Assembly: GCA_028281525.1 (NCBI GenBank)
Contig: JANQJR010000015.1
Location: forward strand, 1-64,000
Direction of reading: 5' to 3'
Source: Magnetovibrio sp.
GTDB taxonomy: Bacteria; Pseudomonadota; Alphaproteobacteria; Rhodospirillales; Magnetovibrionaceae
DNA: 64,000 nt
Position 1 is the first letter of the stretch. Each line of letters opens with the position of its first letter. The position numbers and the translations under genes are program-made. Below, one piece after another: positions 17,280-28,064 of the stretch. The notes beneath the pieces were generated by a model. It was given only the letters and a program-made list of their open reading frames with translations, was not told where the DNA came from and ran no database searches.

Positions 17280-17729
17280 TTATAAGCGGACGAGGTCGCA
17301 CAAATGCGTGTCCAAGTCGTGGATGCTCACATGCGTCAAGTCCTTGGCCAACTCGGCGATTAAGCAATCGCTGAGTTTAGCGCCGAAGGCCTTGCGCAGT
17401 TCACCCAATGCCGGTGGCGGCGCAACCAGCACGAGAGAATCGAATGCCTTTTCGGCTTTCGCCTTCAAGACTTCCTCCGCCAGATGTTCGGCGAACACGT
17501 GCTTTTCAAATGTATGCGGGTCCACCTTGGGCTCCACAGCATGATGCGAGCCACTGCCGCCACCTTGCGCCCGGCCCGGCTTATCGGTACCGAAGTCGCG
17601 GCTGGGTGCATGGGACGCGGCGAAGTCGTGGCTCAACGCGGGTGTCAGGCCCTTGCCCGGACCGTTGCATTGAACGATACGGGCGCGGGCCCCATCCGCG
17701 ATCAGAATCCAAGTTTTGCGTGCTTTCAT
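17280..17729 (-). CDS. Host attachment family protein (AtsE/AttR-like)
   Basis: 149 residues from ATG at 17729, preceded by GAGAGGGG; an in-frame GTG at 17744 overlaps this binding site. It reads KTWILIADGARARIVQCNG, then FAEHLAEEVLKAKAEKAFDS, LVLVAPPPALGELRKAFG and a C-terminal LTHVSIHDLDTHL, matching the family named for an Agrobacterium attachment mutant (PF10116). These proteins have an eRF1-domain-3-like fold and are probably cytoplasmic; the attachment role is indirect. It stands alone with a long upstream region. Confidence 0.85.
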   Translation of the reverse strand: MKARKTWILIADGARARIVQCNGPGKGLTPALSHDFAASHAPSRDFGTDKPGRAQGGGSGSHHAVEPKVDPHTFEKHVFAEHLAEEVLKAKAEKAFDSLVLVAPPPALGELRKAFGAKLSDCLIAELAKDLTHVSIHDLDTHLCDLVRL

Positions 17730-17947
17730 GGCCCCTCTCCTCACCTTGTTCGCTTCCCCCTACCGGTCAAAGGATCGCTAGAGGTCAGGGCCCCCTGTCT
17801 CCATCCTTTTATTATACACTATTCCTTGGTTGATATGTGTCGAAGGTCTTCCTCACTTCTGAATTTTTACCCAGACGCAAACGTTGAATCTGGCTTGGCA
17901 AAGCCGGGCGAATCTGTATGATGACGCGCCAACTCTTAAGCGAGAAT

Positions 17948-18004
17948 GCGATCGGCTTTATTCCGATTGCCTAGCGATCGATATAAAGCCGTGAATCGCC
18001 CTCT
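17948..18004. repeat. Dispersed inverted-repeat element, copy 1 (upstream of guaB)
   Basis: GCGAT, then stem CGGCTTTAT (17953-17961), a 21-base loop, stem ATAAAGCCG (17983-17991), then TGAATCGCCCTCT. The same layout occurs at 38615-38671 with a different stem that is again perfectly paired. The rest of the 17730-18090 gap holds no gene; the guaB leader follows directly. Confidence 0.6.
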
Positions 18005-18048
18005 CATATTTGAATCCAGGGTGATTCAGATTTCGAAATGCGCTGTGA

Positions 18049-19551
<1,503 letters not shown>

Positions 19552-19699
19552 AGCTCCCTAAGTAAACCCCTCAAACGCCGGGCGCGACCTCCGGCCGCTT
19601 GGCTTACGCGCATTCGCGCGGCGGCCCTTGGCCTTGCCTCCCCCACCCCCTTTTTGTTTTTTGAGGCGGGGTCGGATTGATGCCAAACGTGAGACCAAC

Positions 19700-21016
19700 A
19701 TGACGCCAGCAGCCCGAACCGAAGCCGCGATTTATCTGCTGGGCAAAATCGCTGATGAGCGCCGCCCGGCGGACGACATCGTGCGCGCGTGGTTTCAAGC
19801 CAGACGCTTCGTCGGTTCCAAGGACCGCCGCGCCATTCGCGAGCGGGTCTATGGGGTTTTGCGATCCCTGATGCGGCTCGATTGGCACTTGGAAAATGTG
19901 AACGCTGATACGTCGGCACGCAACCGGGTGCTCGCGGCCGTTGTTCTCGACGGCGAAGACGAAGATACGCATTTCGACGGCGCCAAGCACAGCCCCACCC
20001 CTTTGACGGACGATGAGCAAGCGATTGCGGACCGCCTATCCGGCACATCCCTGGACAACCCGGCTCAACCCGATCACGTGCGCACCGAACTGCCGGACTG
20101 GTTGGCGGACAAGCTCAAGCCCGTTTATGGCGACACCTTCTTGAACGAAGCCCAAGCTTTAAACACGCCCGCGCCCATGGACCTGCGCGTGGCCTTGGGC
20201 CGGGTGTCGCGCGATCAGGCACAAAAAGCTTTAGCGAAAGACGGGGTGAAAACCACCCCCACACCGCTCTCGCCCTTAGGCCTCAGGCTCGAAGCGCACA
20301 CCGACATCGGGCGCACGGGGGCCTTTCGCAAAGGCTTCGTCGAAGTGCAGGACGAAGGCTCCCAGCTCTTGAGCCTTTTGGTCGGCGCGAAGGCGCACAT
20401 GGACGTGCTGGATTACTGTGCGGGCGCGGGTGGCAAGACCTTGGCGATTGCGGACCGCATGGGACTGACAGACGGCGCGTCCACCGGCGCCTTGGCGGCG
20501 GCGGACATCGACGCAAAACGTCTGGCCCGCATGGACCAGCGCCTCAAACGCGCAAAGCTGACCGGCAAGATCGAACGGGTGACGCTGGACGGCACGGAAA
20601 GTTTCGGCCTTTACGACCGGGTTCTGGTGGACGCGCCGTGCAGCGGATCCGGCACTTGGCGCCGGCACCCGGAACAGAAAAAACGTCTGACGCCGGAACG
20701 CCTGAATGAGTTGATGATCCTGCAAGATCAGGTGCTCGCCAAAGCCGCGGTCCTGGTCAAACCAGCCGGGCCCGATGTACCGGGCGGACGGTTGATCTAC
20801 GCCACGTGTTCACTGCTCAAGGAAGAAAACGAAGACCGCATCGATGCATTCCTCAAAACCCACCCGGTTTTCCAACGCATACCCATCCGGCAAGCCTGGG
20901 CCGAAGCCCTCAAGAAAGCCCCCTGCCCCGAGATGGCGTCACGGGATCTGCGCCTCACCCCCGCCAGGCACGGGACAGACGGGTTCTACGTGTGTGTGAT
21001 GGAACGGGTAAGTTAG
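19700..21016 (+). CDS. RsmB/NOP family 16S rRNA m5C methyltransferase
   Basis: 438 residues from ATG at 19700 (MTPAARTEAA). An N-terminal NusB-like RNA-binding region precedes the Rossmann methyltransferase core: LDYCAGAGGKTLAIADRMG for SAM, VDAPCSGSGTWRRHPE with the second cysteine, and IYATCSLLKEENED with the catalytic cysteine. The family methylates C967 of 16S rRNA (RsmB) or a related cytosine. The upstream frame to 19628 is low-complexity Pro-rich and unlikely to be translated. It follows guaB by about 150 bases. Confidence 0.9.
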   Translation: MTPAARTEAAIYLLGKIADERRPADDIVRAWFQARRFVGSKDRRAIRERVYGVLRSLMRLDWHLENVNADTSARNRVLAAVVLDGEDEDTHFDGAKHSPTPLTDDEQAIADRLSGTSLDNPAQPDHVRTELPDWLADKLKPVYGDTFLNEAQALNTPAPMDLRVALGRVSRDQAQKALAKDGVKTTPTPLSPLGLRLEAHTDIGRTGAFRKGFVEVQDEGSQLLSLLVGAKAHMDVLDYCAGAGGKTLAIADRMGLTDGASTGALAAADIDAKRLARMDQRLKRAKLTGKIERVTLDGTESFGLYDRVLVDAPCSGSGTWRRHPEQKKRLTPERLNELMILQDQVLAKAAVLVKPAGPDVPGGRLIYATCSLLKEENEDRIDAFLKTHPVFQRIPIRQAWAEALKKAPCPEMASRDLRLTPARHGTDGFYVCVMERVS

Positions 21017-21032
21017 GGTCAGTCCCTAAGCC

Positions 21033-21515
21033 TCAATACTGCGGCGACATCATGCTTTCCGCATATCCCCACGGTGACGTGAACGCGCGCTGGCCGCGGT
21101 GGATGTCGTAGGTCATTTGGCCCATTTGGCCGTTCATGGAGGTGATGCGGAACGACATGTTGCGAATGTCGGCGGTCATGGCCTGTATGGAAACCCGCAT
21201 GGCGTCCATGTCTTCGGCCATCAGTCCTTCGATGAGTTTCATTTCCGTGGTCATTTGATCGACGCTTTCGTCGAGGTCCACCATGGTGATGTGCATGGAA
21301 TGCATGTCACCCGCCATGGATTTCATATCGCCGCCCATACCGACAATGACGTCGGTCATGCGCGCCATGTTGGACGCCATGGAGAACATCACGGCTGCAA
21401 AGAACACCATCACCACACCCCCGCCAATCGCGCCGAGGATGATCCAAGGCCGCCAGGAACTGCCGGTTTTCTTGGCGTTTTGTGGTTTTTCTTCAGACTT
21501 TTCGGTTTCGGACAT
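21033..21515 (-). CDS. Methionine-rich membrane-anchored coiled-coil protein
   Basis: 160 residues from ATG at 21515, with GGAGCG seven bases upstream. A charged N-terminus of about 20 residues precedes one membrane helix (about 23-46). The remainder is a helical region very rich in Met, Asp and Ser (GDMKSMAGDMHSMHITMVDL), in heptad-like order, facing the periplasm. The tail ends SPWGYAESMMSPQY. The Met content may bind soft metals such as copper or simply pack the coiled coil. No family recognised. It converges with rsmB, with 16 bases between stops. Confidence 0.7.
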   Translation of the reverse strand: MSETEKSEEKPQNAKKTGSSWRPWIILGAIGGGVVMVFFAAVMFSMASNMARMTDVIVGMGGDMKSMAGDMHSMHITMVDLDESVDQMTTEMKLIEGLMAEDMDAMRVSIQAMTADIRNMSFRITSMNGQMGQMTYDIHRGQRAFTSPWGYAESMMSPQY

Positions 21516-21686
21516 CGCACGCTCCATACATGTCGAATTTCCGCGCACACTATCATGGATAGCAACACAATCACACATGAAACCTAACTAATTTAGATTT
21601 ATAAAATTTGCAATTAATAATCACTTGCAATTAAGTCAGAGCATGTGTATACCTTTTCTCAGGTCAAATGATGTGGGGACATCGCC

Positions 21687-21770
21687 ATGCGATCAGACTT
21701 TTACGAAACGGCCCGGTTGATCCGGCGCATTCGTACCGTGAAACGTCTTCTCCGATCCCGAAATGGATAG
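21687..21770 (+). CDS. Possible 27-residue basic peptide
   Basis: ATG at 21687 follows GGGGA and opens a 27-codon frame (MRSDFYETARLIRRIRTVKR then LLRSRNG) with a predicted amphipathic, strongly basic helix. A fair sigma70 promoter lies upstream: TTGCAA then a 17-base spacer then TATACC, about 30-60 bases before the ATG. It could be a true small protein or an open frame in a small RNA that ends at the 21910-21942 terminator. The rest of 21516-22045 shows no other gene. Confidence 0.3.
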   Translation: MRSDFYETARLIRRIRTVKRLLRSRNG

Positions 21771-21909
21771 GGTGGGGCTGATCGACAGAGCCTTTTCACG
21801 GGTGGGTTTTGCTGTCTCCCCGCCCTGGATCAGGTTTTGGTGATGCACCACATCGTTTGACCTAAATTTCCCTTCCGCAAGGCCTCCCTTCGTTAGGGGC
21901 TGCTCACTT

Positions 21910-21942
21910 GGCCGGACTTCCTTCGAAGTCCGGCCTTTTTTT
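21910..21942 (+). terminator. Strong rho-independent terminator
   Basis: GGCCGGACTTC pairs perfectly with GAAGTCCGGCC around a 4-base loop, followed by seven T. It ends whatever starts at about 21640, before the secreted-protein gene. Its stem is nearly the same as the terminator at 22957. Confidence 0.85.
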
Positions 21943-22045
21943 GGATGAGCCCACGCCATCTAAGCGTCCTGACGGGAACGCACCGCCTCACAACGCCCGG
22001 TCTTCGGCGTCCATAAAGAACGATGCACTCAGAGGAGGACCAGAG

Positions 22046-22924
22046 ATGATTCATGCGTGTGCAAAAATATCCAAAAGAGCGCGCTTGTTGATCGGCGCAA
22101 CGTTCTTGATCGCCTCCACCATCGGCAATTCGGCAATGGGATTTGCGGCCAGCGCAACCCTCATCATGCCAGATATTTGCGACAACCCCGTAACCGCCGT
22201 GAATACTGAATGGGCAAAGCTCAAATATGGTTCCAACGCCGTGTTTTATATGGACACCACCGGAGCAGTGGCCGAAATCACCAGCACCTCGAGCACGCTG
22301 GACAGCTTCGACACGGTCTATGTCGTAGCCCATGGCAACGCCACCCATGCCGGCGGCGTCACGCACGCCAACTTCGCCACCTATTTCAAGTCTGCGCACG
22401 CCAGCACGCCGGATGAGGTCTTTTTCGTCGTGTGCGGCGCAGCCAACGCTTCGGGCGGCACCTCGGGCAGCCTCATGAAGCAACTCAATGCGAAATACAG
22501 CGGGAACATCAAAAAACTATCCGGCGGCGCTTCCGGATGTTCCCTGACGCCCAATGGCACCCCGATTTTAGCGAAAGCCGAATTCAAGGACGCCGTTACG
22601 CGCAGCCAAAACACTCTATTTGGGGACATTAAAAACAATATCATGGGGCTTTGGGACCCAGCATCCTCCGGGTCTTCTTACAACTACAAAACGATGTGCA
22701 AGATGGTGACCGGCCAGTCCAGCAGTTCGACGTTCAACAAAACAAGCGTCGTTTCGTTTATTGCAAAGGTGAATACGGATTTCGCTTCGTCCGCCTCCAG
22801 CGGAACGATCCTGAAATCCTCGACCAGTTACCTCGACTTGATCCAGCTCAACGATGGGAGCTCGAACTTGACCGTCTGCGGCAAGGACACGGACGGAGCC
22901 GGCACCACCGTGACCTGCCCTTGA
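22046..22924 (+). CDS. Secreted protein with caspase-like (clan CD) His/Cys pattern
   Basis: 292 residues from ATG at 22046, after AGAGGAGG. A Sec signal peptide covers residues 1-36 (cleavage near GFAAS). Two hydrophobic beta strands end in the dyad typical of caspase-fold peptidases: FDTVYVVAHGN with His96, and DEVFFVVCGAAN with Cys130. The C-terminal half is Ser/Thr-rich with paired cysteines (165, 218, 278, 291) that may form disulfides outside the cytoplasm. No full family match comes to mind, so a peptidase role is inferred from the motif only. It has its own terminator and stands as a single gene between two near-identical terminators. Confidence 0.7.
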   Translation: MIHACAKISKRARLLIGATFLIASTIGNSAMGFAASATLIMPDICDNPVTAVNTEWAKLKYGSNAVFYMDTTGAVAEITSTSSTLDSFDTVYVVAHGNATHAGGVTHANFATYFKSAHASTPDEVFFVVCGAANASGGTSGSLMKQLNAKYSGNIKKLSGGASGCSLTPNGTPILAKAEFKDAVTRSQNTLFGDIKNNIMGLWDPASSGSSYNYKTMCKMVTGQSSSSTFNKTSVVSFIAKVNTDFASSASSGTILKSSTSYLDLIQLNDGSSNLTVCGKDTDGAGTTVTCP

Positions 22925-22956
22925 GGATTCCTGTTTTCAACCACTCCCACCACCCG

Positions 22957-22988
22957 GGCCGGACTTCCTTGGAAGTCCGGTCTTTTTT
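22957..22988 (+). terminator. Rho-independent terminator of the secreted-protein gene
   Basis: CCGGACTTCC followed by GGAAGTCCGG forms a perfect stem with flanking GG/TC, then TTTTTT. It lies about 35 bases after the stop at 22924. The stem repeats that of the terminator upstream of the same gene. Confidence 0.85.
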
Positions 22989-23036
22989 CTCATCACACAA
23001 AGCTTGACCTTTCGGCCCAGGCCATTCAGATTCATC

Positions 23037-23117
23037 GCATCCGAGGGGCGGCCGCCCATTTGGCCTGAGAAGCACCCTTTGAACCTGATCCGGTTGACAC
23101 CGGCGGAGGGACGGAGC
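23037..23117 (+). promoter_or_regulatory. TPP riboswitch (THI element) of thiC
   Basis: The conserved THI-box is clear: GAGGGGCGG, GCCTGAGAAGCACCC, TTTGAACCTGATCCGG, then CACCGGCGGAGGGA. The closing helix TCCG/CGGA pairs 23040-23043 with 23112-23115. It lies 56 bases before the thiC start. Thiamine pyrophosphate binding should lower thiC expression. Confidence 0.93.
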
Positions 23118-23161
23118 CGATTTTCCCAAAATCCGCGTCCCATCCGGTATCCCCAATTTGA

Positions 23162-24985
<1,824 letters not shown>

Positions 24986-25010
24986 CGCGTCCACACACAA
25001 CGGCACCAGA

Positions 25011-25047
25011 AACGCCCGGAAGCCAGTTGATGACTTCCGGGCGTTTT
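25011..25047 (+). terminator. Rho-independent terminator of thiC
   Basis: AACGCCCGGAAG pairs with CTTCCGGGCGTT over 12 bases around an 11-base loop, followed by TTTT, 25 bases after the thiC stop. Confidence 0.9.
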
Positions 25048-25095
25048 GCATGCGCATTTGACGAATTTGGTCAATTGTCCTAATGTGAGTGAATT

Positions 25096-25107
25096 GGACA
25101 TCTGTCC
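25096..25107. promoter_or_regulatory. Candidate TetR operator
   Basis: GGACA-TC-TGTCC is a perfect palindrome 30 bases before the tetR-family start. A second half site, TTGTCCTAAT, lies about 20 bases upstream. Position and symmetry fit autoregulation by the downstream TetR protein. Confidence 0.5.
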
Positions 25108-25137
25108 TAATCGAATTCACCAACAGGACGCGCTATT

Positions 25138-25719
25138 GTGGTGAGTGACAACAACACCCGCGAACGCATCGTCGAAGCCGCCGACAAGCTGTTTTACGAG
25201 CAGGGCTTCGAATACACATCGTTTGCGCACATTGCCGAGGCGGTGGAAATATCTCGTGGCAATTTCTATTACCACTTCAAAACCAAGGACGACATTCTGA
25301 GCGCCGTGATCGAACGGCGGCTTTCCAGAACCAAAGTCTTGCTGGAGCGATGGGAACGCGAAGGGGCAAATCCTCAGGACCGCATCCAGAGTTTCATCAA
25401 CATCCTGATTATGAACTCAGCCAAGATTAAGACATTCGGCTGTCCGGTCGGCACGCTGTGTTCGGAGCTGGCGAAGGTCGACCACCCTGCGCAACCCGAG
25501 GCAAACGCTTTGTTTACCCTCTTTCGCAAATGGCTGCGCAGACAATTCGCAAATCTGGGCCTGCAAAGGGATGCCGACGCCCTGGCCATGCATCTGCTGG
25601 TCCAAAGCCAAGGCGTGGCGACCTTGGCAAGCGCATTTCACGACGAAAAATTCATCAAGCGGGAAGTCAAGCGCATGCGCGATTGGCTCACAGAGACGAC
25701 CCAGAAAGCCGGAACTTAA
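25138..25719 (+). CDS. TetR/AcrR family transcriptional regulator
   Basis: 193 residues from GTG at 25138 (a second GTG follows directly at 25141). The N-terminal helix-turn-helix is complete: RIVEAADKLFYEQGFEYTSF, AHIAEAVEISRGNFYYHFKT. The C-terminal ligand domain contains GCPVGTLCSELAK, as in the subgroup of TetR proteins often linked to oxidative or electrophile stress. A palindrome just upstream suggests autoregulation. It is followed by a YciI-like gene (17-base gap) and tag (11-base gap), likely one operon. Confidence 0.9.
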   Translation: MVSDNNTRERIVEAADKLFYEQGFEYTSFAHIAEAVEISRGNFYYHFKTKDDILSAVIERRLSRTKVLLERWEREGANPQDRIQSFINILIMNSAKIKTFGCPVGTLCSELAKVDHPAQPEANALFTLFRKWLRRQFANLGLQRDADALAMHLLVQSQGVATLASAFHDEKFIKREVKRMRDWLTETTQKAGT

Positions 25720-25736
25720 AACCGGGGAGACCCAAA

Positions 25737-26024
25737 ATGTTTATCGTTTTTCTGAGATTTGCCGACAACAAGGCACAAGCGGGCGCGTTCATGGACGGGC
25801 ACAACGTCTGGATCAAACGAGGCTTCGATGACGGCGTGTTCCTGGTGAGCGGCAGCCTACAGCCGAAACTGGGGGGCGCCGTCATAGCCCACGGCGTCAC
25901 CCGGGCCGAGCTTCAAGACAGAGTGGACGCAGACCCCTTCGTCGCCGAAGGCGTGGTTACGGCGGAAATACTGGAAATCTCTCCCGCCAAAACTGACGAG
26001 CGTCTTTCCTTCCTGCTGGCTTAA
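25737..26024 (+). CDS. YciI-like family protein
   Basis: 95 residues from ATG at 25737. It has the ferredoxin-like YCII pattern: MFIVFLRFADNKAQAGAFMD, HNVWIKRGFDDGVFLVSG and DADPFVAEGVVTAEILEI, where the Asp-Pro-Phe and an early His position form the shared pocket. Family members are small, cytoplasmic and mostly of unknown function. A longer frame starts upstream but overlaps tetR. It lies between tetR and tag and is probably co-regulated. Confidence 0.85.
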   Translation: MFIVFLRFADNKAQAGAFMDGHNVWIKRGFDDGVFLVSGSLQPKLGGAVIAHGVTRAELQDRVDADPFVAEGVVTAEILEISPAKTDERLSFLLA

Positions 26025-26035
26025 GGACGCCACCT

Positions 26036-26647
26036 ATGAGCAAAACCATCAAAGGTCCCGATGGAAAGGCGCGATGTCGCTGGTGCGACGCCGCGCCGGA
26101 GTTTCTCGATTACCACGACAATGAATGGGGATACCCGGTCAGCGACGACCGAAGACTGTTCGAAAAGTTGTGCCTGGAAAGTTTTCAGTCCGGCCTCAGT
26201 TGGCGCACTATCCTCGCCAAACGGGACAATTTCCGCAAAGCCTTTGAGAATTTCGATTTCAACACAGTCGCGCGTTTCACCGAACGCGACGTGGAACGCC
26301 TACTCGATGACACCGGGATCGTGCGCCATCGCGGCAAGATCGAAGCCGTCATTAACAATGCCCAACGCGCCCGGGAATTGGTTGAGCAGGAGGGCTCGCT
26401 CGCCGTATTCATCTGGCGCTATGAGCCTGATCCGGAAACTCTCGCCGAACCTCAGAGCGTATCGACTTCGGCCGAATCCATTGCACTTTCCAAGGAACTG
26501 AAAAAACGCGGCTGGAAATTCGTCGGGCCGACCACCGTCTACGCCTTCATGCAAGCCATGGGACTGATCAACGATCACGCCGAAGGCTGCACATTCCGTG
26601 TAAAAGCGGACAAAGCCCGCAAGGCGTTTAAGAAACCCGGCCCTTAA
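26036..26647 (+). CDS. tag: DNA-3-methyladenine glycosylase I
   Basis: 203 residues. The Tag family signature is complete: RCRWCDAAPEFLDYHDNEWG, FQSGLSWRTILAKRDNFRKA, and VGPTTVYAFMQAMGLINDH followed by GC; the N-terminal Cys, an N-terminal His and the C-terminal His/Cys bind zinc. It removes 3-methyladenine from alkylated DNA. Its place behind a TetR regulator suggests a stress-induced unit. Confidence 0.95.
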   Translation: MSKTIKGPDGKARCRWCDAAPEFLDYHDNEWGYPVSDDRRLFEKLCLESFQSGLSWRTILAKRDNFRKAFENFDFNTVARFTERDVERLLDDTGIVRHRGKIEAVINNAQRARELVEQEGSLAVFIWRYEPDPETLAEPQSVSTSAESIALSKELKKRGWKFVGPTTVYAFMQAMGLINDHAEGCTFRVKADKARKAFKKPGP

Positions 26648-26728
26648 AAGACGCCCTAGCCTATTGGTCTATATACATCTTCACCCAACGCCGACTATGC
26701 TTCGGGCTAAACGTCTGGTTGGGCAAAC

Positions 26729-27529
26729 ATGGAAACCTTAACCTATGAGATTCTGGGCTGGCTGTTTCTGGCCGGCCTGTTGGGCGGCTTCGTCGATTCC
26801 ATTGCGGGCGGCGGGGGCCTGATCTCCGTGCCCGCCCTGCTGGCGACCGGCATGACCCCGGTCCAGGCGCTCGCCACCAACAAGGCGCAAGCCATGTTCG
26901 GCTCCTTCACTGCGACACTGACCTATGCCCGGCAAGGTCACGTAAATTTGCGCGATATGAAATGGGCGATCTTTTTCACTTTCACCGGCTCGGCCAGCGG
27001 CACGTTGCTGGTGCAGTATCTGGCCAGCGACGTTCTCACCCAGATCATCCCGTTCCTGTTGATCGGCGCGGCGCTGTATTTTCTGTTCGGTCCCAAAATC
27101 GGAGAGGTCGACCGCCACCACTATCTGGAAAAATTTCCGTTTTATATGATCTTCGGGCTGTCGCTGGGGTTTTACGATGGTTTCTTCGGTCCCGGCACGG
27201 GGAGCCTGTGGGCGCTGGCGTTCGTTTCGGTCCTAGGGTTCAACATGCTCAAGGCCACCGCGCACACCAAGGTGGTAAACTTCACCTCCAACTTCTCTTC
27301 GTTTCTGTTCTTCGCCTTCGCGGGCTACGTGCTGTGGGTCCCCGCCCTGGTGATGGCAGCGGGCCAACTGCTGGGCGCGCGTCTGGGGGCCAAGACGGCA
27401 ATCAAGCACGGCACCCGGGTGATCAAACCATTATTGGTCTCCGTCTCCTTGGTCATCACCGCCAAGCTGGTCTACGACGATCCGGATAACGTTATCCACC
27501 AACTGGTGCTAAGCGTGGTGAACGCGTGA
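26729..27529 (+). CDS. TSUP family (TauE/SafE) membrane permease
   Basis: 266 residues with about eight membrane helices. The two family halves each start with the conserved Gly-rich turn: GGFVDSIAGGGGLISVPALL and LGFYDGFFGPGTGSLWALAF. Members export sulfite, sulfoacetate or related organosulfur anions; the substrate here cannot be read from the sequence. It stands alone and converges with the DUF1127 gene 5 bases later. Confidence 0.92.
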   Translation: METLTYEILGWLFLAGLLGGFVDSIAGGGGLISVPALLATGMTPVQALATNKAQAMFGSFTATLTYARQGHVNLRDMKWAIFFTFTGSASGTLLVQYLASDVLTQIIPFLLIGAALYFLFGPKIGEVDRHHYLEKFPFYMIFGLSLGFYDGFFGPGTGSLWALAFVSVLGFNMLKATAHTKVVNFTSNFSSFLFFAFAGYVLWVPALVMAAGQLLGARLGAKTAIKHGTRVIKPLLVSVSLVITAKLVYDDPDNVIHQLVLSVVNA

Positions 27530-27534
27530 TGCCT

Positions 27535-27765
27535 CTATGCCCAAAACGGTTTGGAGACCTCGCGTTGGACATCTTCGGGCGAAAGACCGATATCGTCGAG
27601 TTGATCGGCGTCGAGCCTTGAAAGCATCCGGCGTTGACGGCTGCGCTCACGCCATAACTTGAGTGTCTTCAGCCACTGCCCCATACGCAGATGAGACAGA
27701 ACGGATTGTGATGAGGATGCGTCCAGTGCGATGGCGCCATCATATGTCAAATTGAGCGTTTTCAT
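27535..27765 (-). CDS. DUF1127 (YjiS-like) small protein
   Basis: 76 residues from ATG at 27765, after AAGGAGAA. The C-terminal half is the DUF1127 signature: WRERSRQRRMLSRLDADQLD followed by DIGLSPEDVQREVSKPFW. Short Arg-rich DUF1127 proteins bind RNA and affect phosphate and carbon metabolism in some Alphaproteobacteria. The upstream gap to guaA (27766-28064) has no further gene that I can see. Confidence 0.9.
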   Translation of the reverse strand: MKTLNLTYDGAIALDASSSQSVLSHLRMGQWLKTLKLWRERSRQRRMLSRLDADQLDDIGLSPEDVQREVSKPFWA

Positions 27766-28064
27766 GGAACTTCTCCTTAAATTGAATAGCGAGCATCGCT
27801 CAGCGTTCGTTTTTGATCTGACGCCATTGTGACAGTCCGAGTCGCGCTTGTGGTTTCCGGAATATTTCTGACATCGATTTAAGCACTTATACCGTACGCT
27901 CCGAGCCGCCCATCTGGATGTGGTAGGAACTTTGGCCGCGCCAAAACCCTACCTGAACGCCATGTAATCAGCCCAATGCCAGCGAATCCCCTAGCGAATC
28001 GTGCGGGCCTGGGCTAATGTCCGGGCTTCTCATTCGACCACTCAGAGCCGCGGACTTAAGCCCT

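Noticed and set aside
21693-21959. 88-residue minus-strand frame
   Set aside because: It reads through the terminator hairpin at 21910-21942 and lacks a binding site and any motif.
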